Shown in pieces: positions 60,240 to 64,000 of a stretch of 64,000 nt of DNA. Made by a program: the position numbers and the translations under genes. Numbering within the stretch: position 1 is the first letter of the stretch; every line of letters begins with the position of its first letter. The DNA comes from Limonium bicolor (Eukaryota > Streptophyta > Magnoliopsida > Caryophyllales > Plumbaginaceae), in NCBI GenBank assembly GCA_023374045.1, contig CM041780.1, positions 172,551,339 through 172,615,338 on the forward strand, in the 5' to 3' direction. The notes beneath the pieces were generated by a model. The model saw only the letters and a program-made list of their open reading frames with translations, did no database searches and was not told where the DNA came from.

Positions 60240-62136
60240 TTTTTTGAAACACAAAAGACTAATATATTAATAGCAGATTACAGGCCTATGGATCAAACTA
60301 AAGATGCTAACTAAACAAGACCAAGAATCTAGACTCATTGGCGAAACTACGATAGCAACTGAGCCACATGGGCGATTGCGAGTAGAAGAGAGGTCTAGAT
60401 CCAAACTCATAGAGGAGCAGAATGAAGGGACACCGGCCATAACAAATAACCTCTAAAGTCACATAGATGAAAGCAAAGATAAAGACAGGAACGAACAAAA
60501 AACATTCAAAACCATCACCTGGCATCGAGACAGGGAAGCACCACCAAAACCAACGACCGGATCAAAGGGCAAGAAACTAGAGCACTCCATCAAGAGTGGA
60601 ACACAAAAAACAAAATGCCCCAATAAATCGTCTAGGCTGCCAATATTCCTAGAGAAACAAAATTATACCCCTGAATCATCAACTTTCTCCATCTTCATTC
60701 TTTTATTGGGATCGTTGTAAACATTTGGGATGGAGGAGGTCAGACCCCCCGGGAAATGAAATTTGACCCATGCAAGGGTGGGTGTTCCATGTGGGCGCCT
60801 AGGTTGAATCCAGAGCCTTCAATGTTAAGAGTAGGAGTAGGATTGCTCTGCTGCTCATTAGTTCCGAATAGGGCTTGCATGATGGCAGCTGATGAATTAG
60901 TGTTGGGTGGTAGTCTTACCGATGAAGTGGAGGTTCGTTGGGCATGCACCACCGTTGATTAAGACTAGCTAACAAGATGATCGTTAGCATGCCTGTTTTG
61001 TGCTCCTCAGACCAAGAGCCATTCATTTGGTGGGGGGAACGCCTTGTAAGGTTTCAGCCTAGCTAAGTAGACCTCTAACCAGAGCCATGGTCCAAATCGT
61101 GGGAGCTCATCCTTTACCGAGGGGTGCATGCACCTTCTAGCTACATGTAAGAGGCTACCATACCCCGTGCATAAGTTGGACAGATTTTCATAGGAAATTA
61201 GCAAGATAAGGTCCTGCCCTTCTAGGTTCACATGTATGAAGCGACAACCGGAGCAAATAAGTCAAGAAGAACCTTAAACCGCAAATATGCTAAGTCAGAA
61301 ACCTGAAGATTCTCCACTGACCCCATGTATCGACCCAGCCTGGTAGCAAGGAGCTCCGTGAATTTCCTAGTACAATTGGGGTGAGGGATATTATATACCC
61401 TAAACCCAGCATGGTACCCATCTAAACTCATGATCCTCAACAGTTATACCACGCTAAAATTGTTAAGGGCAAGTAGAGAGCCGTTGACAAGCCATGGTCC
61501 TCTAGAGAAGATCGCATACAGGGTCGAGAGATGTCCGACTGAAAGAGAAAATAACTTGGCCCCAACTTACAGAAACACAAGTTGTCAAACGGTCTCCAGA
61601 AGTGAAGGAGCAAGATCACCAAGGAAGCCGATGAAAAGTCATCAGGCATAAAGAGCTTCCCCATAAGACTAGCGTTCATAAGTAAGAGTAGGGTTTCTAG
61701 CTTCCAGTGTTGCCATATCGGGAAATTTAGAAGAGTTAAGAAGAGGGGTCGACAAACAGGAAGGAGTGTTTTTTGGGTAGCAAGCGGCCGTCAAAAAAGG
61801 GAAGGAGAGAAAGTGAATTAGACGTATGATCAAGTTTGGATGCAGACTACTTCTTATAGGGTGATTCATCATAGTGGAGCCGCTTAAAGGGTTTGATTTT
61901 AAACATGCAAGCCGGCTAAGAGACTGACATTCTAATGATGACCTCACCAGCCTTGTGGTTGATATAAGGGTACACTTAGGCATTAGGTTAGTAGTGATAG
62001 GCATAATTAGTTGCCTTGGAAAAACAACAAGCACACGGAGAGGACAATGAAGATGAAGAGGTAGACGGCTAATGAACAGGCGAAAACGAACTACTGAAAG
62101 GCGAAAACTCCTGCTCCAGGAAGAAAAGAGAGTCAT
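60240..62136 (-). pseudogene. Retroposed LINE-ORF1-like (gag-only) element
   Basis: Flanked by a 13-bp duplication, GATGTGAGACAAT (60227-60239 and 62137-62149). A short A-run (T-run at 60240-60246 on the plus strand) lies at its 3' end, so it is a target-primed retroposition product. Broken minus-strand frames carry pieces typical of plant LINE ORF1 (DUF4283 plus CCHC): G-P-W-L-V-N-G-S-L-L-A-L near 61480, G-Y-H-A-G-F-R-V-Y-N-I-P, L-A-Y-L-R-F-K-V-L-L-D, and S-Y-E-N-L-S-N-L-C then H-V-A-R-R-C, where the second knuckle cysteine is replaced. No reverse transcriptase follows; the sequence runs to the tail in under 2 kb. It is frameshifted and not functional. Confidence 0.75.
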
Positions 62137-62149
62137 GATGTGAGACAAT

Positions 62150-62492
62150 AGATAAAAAATAGAAGATGAAAAAACCAGATGTAATTTAGAGATTATAAAT
62201 TAGGATTGGAAACATCATATCCCAACTATTACACGAGCTTTGTAGTATGTCAGATAAATTGTAAATCTGAATCATATTTGTATTGATGACCTTCGTATGA
62301 AATAAAAAATGGATAGATTGGCCCAATCGTATGGCTCTATCATTGAATTTTTTTTATTTAGTATTTTTTTAGAAAAAACATTGGTCTTTACGTATGGCAC
62401 AAGTTAGCAATGTTTACACTTTTCTACTATTGTTTTTGTAGTTGTGTTAAATTTTGTTGTTTTGTCTAACTTTTTAAATGTTCCTAACTTCC
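62150..62492. other. AT-rich spacer, nothing recognised
   Basis: No gene, repeat or site that I can support. Confidence 0.5.
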
Positions 62493-62494
62493 TA

Positions 62495-62732
62495 CTCCCT
62501 CCGTCCCTAATTGACCTTCCTCTTTACTATTTGAGCATATCGTTTGACTTCAATATTTAGCAATTAAGATAACATAATTTTATAAATCTAAGTATTGTAA
62601 TGAAATCCATATGTGAAAAACTATATGTTGTGGAAATTTGTTTTATAAAATTATTTTATCTTATATGTTTAATATTGAAGTGGAAAAACGTGTCAAAAAG
62701 CAAACAGGAAGATCAATTAGGGACGGAGGGAG
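62495..62732. mobile_element. Stowaway-type MITE
   Basis: Starts CTCCCTCCGTCCCTAATTG and ends with the inverted CAATTAGGGACGGAGGGAG, flanked by TA on both sides (62493-62494 and 62733-62734). It is 238 bp, with an AT-rich, partly self-complementary interior, as expected for Tc1/mariner-derived Stowaway MITEs. Confidence 0.95.
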
Positions 62733-62734
62733 TA

Positions 62735-64000
62735 TAAGCGTTCACATATAAAGGGGATTGTTTGACTTAAATTTTAATTTATTCGTGAAAATGACATGAC
62801 AATTACCCACGGTATCAAACGAGTTGCCTTAAATGCTTTTCCCTTTTTTTTTAAAAAAAAATAGTTAAAGCTTTGTCAGCTTTCAAAATAAATAAAGTGA
62901 AGGAAAAAAAGTGGGATTCTTCCATCAGCCGCCAGCTGCCAAAATAATAAAAAAAATTGAAAAGTGTTAACAAAAGTTGACAGGTGTAAAAACGAATAAA
63001 GTAGATGAGAAAAACAGAAAAGTTGCCAGCTACCGGGTTAGGGTCATCAAACGGGTCCAGTATAGTACGAAACTATGAAATAGTAGCAGTTAGAAAAGGA
63101 TACCGGAAATATGTGATTAAGGCCCATTCTTTTGCATGGCTGATAATCTAGTTGATGTCAGTTGTCAGCTGAAAGTTAGAAAAGTATAGGAGATAAATAG
63201 TTGATATGACAATTGATGTATATGACATACAGAGACAATGAATTAGCTGATCAAATAAACCCGATGCAAAAGAACGGGGAAGCTGGAGCCAACGCCAATT
63301 TCCCCTGTGATGATGGGGTACTTCTGTCATTTCAATTTGAGGGGCATAATTATATTTTCTATTTTCTATTTTCTATTTTCTATTTTCTTTTCTTTTCTTC
63401 CTCCGGAAACTAGACTTTTGTGCAGTCATTCACGTTCTCCACTACCCTACATCACCATAGGCTTCATTTGTTGCTCTTTCCCAATAATAACTTCACCATC
63501 GTCGACTATGTGCATCCTGGTCTTCCATCTCTTTTTCTCTTCCTTCTTTTCTTGGTAATACAAACCTTAATTTTCTCCTTCTTGATTTTTTCAATTTGTT
63601 GTTTTGCTTTGATTAATGGTGAAGTGTAGTAATTAAAGCTTGACTTCAACTTTGGCCGTAGACAAAGAACATTTTTGCCGAAGACAATTTGTCCCAAAAA
63701 AGGATCGATAAAGTTATCGCTCTCAGTACTTACAGCATAATTTGGTTTACTTACATGAAACCTTTTCTTCACAATTAATAAACATAAGAATCATTTTTAT
63801 GTTTACTAAACAGTATAATATTTTCCATCTAGAAACTCACTTTTAGTGAATTCATTGTATTAAATTAAAAATAATACTTAGAAAATAGAATGATTCACTC
63901 ACATAACACTTTAATTTCATAATAGAAAAACTAAGAATCTCTTTTATTAGATTCACTGTATAAGTTACTAATATATAGCAAAATTTGATTCACTAGGTAA
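62735..64000. other. AT-rich flank with a TTTTCTA microsatellite
   Basis: Five copies of a 7-base TTTTCTA unit occur near 63354-63388. The pyrimidine-rich 63390-63640 stretch with TCTTG|GTAATA near 63553 could be a 5' UTR/first exon edge of a plus-strand gene beyond the window, but no conserved coding sequence is visible. Short frames here are not supported as genes. Confidence 0.4.

Noticed and set aside
61669..62148. 159-codon minus-strand frame
   Set aside because: Ser/Leu/Arg-rich shadow frame at the 5' end of the LINE-derived sequence; the recognisable ORF1 pieces are downstream and in other frames.

Overview
The window is plant nuclear DNA, most likely from a eudicot with a repeat-rich genome. 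Supporting signs are Ty3-gypsy chromovirus LTRs primed by initiator tRNA-Met, a Stowaway MITE, hAT-like MITEs, TTTAGGG-type degenerate telomere sequence and a plant-type Tubby-like gene. I cannot name the species from sequence alone. Almost everything outside 40.0-42.3 kb is transposable element or its debris, and only one host gene looks complete.

Layout. 1-6200: minus-strand copy of a large-LTR, non-coding (LARD-type) retrotransposon, cut by the window edge and nested in an older plus-oriented chromovirus LTR that ends at 11532. 11533-13306: foldback element with a minisatellite core, then low-information DNA. 13307-34048: a three-deep nest. A hAT-like MITE (8-bp TSD) holds a 6.5-kb minus-strand solo LTR (TSD TGACC), which in turn holds a complete 13.7-kb LARD (19676-33380, TSD AATGT). 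34049-38270: minisatellites and a probable TIR element filled with telomere-like tandem repeats. 38275-39884: two inverted fragments of a telomerase reverse transcriptase (TERT) pseudogene, one split by a hAT-like MITE. 40060-42260: a nine-exon Tubby-like gene on the minus strand. 43612-60154: a complete 16.5-kb Tekay/Del-type chromovirus (minus strand, TSD GATGT). 60227-62149: a retroposed LINE-ORF1-like (gag-only) sequence with a 13-bp TSD. 62495-62732: Stowaway MITE. The rest is AT-rich DNA with a microsatellite.

Main discovery candidate. The 16.5-kb chromovirus carries, on its coding strand between gag and pol, an intronless ALKBH1-like AlkB (2-oxoglutarate/Fe(II) dioxygenase) domain with all catalytic residues. 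It is broken only by one apparent base loss in a G-run. This looks like a captured host nucleic-acid demethylase carried by a retroelement. Its gag and pol contain frameshifts plus three TGA stops that each fit CpG deamination of CGA.

The LARD and the chromovirus share the same PBS, LTR termini, a doubled polypurine tract, a conserved ~75-bp non-coding block and a covarying hairpin near the LTR 3' end. This fits a non-autonomous element mobilised by proteins of a related chromovirus. Several frameshifts and many differences between the two LARD LTRs are one-base indels, so residual assembly error should be excluded before calling every reading frame dead.
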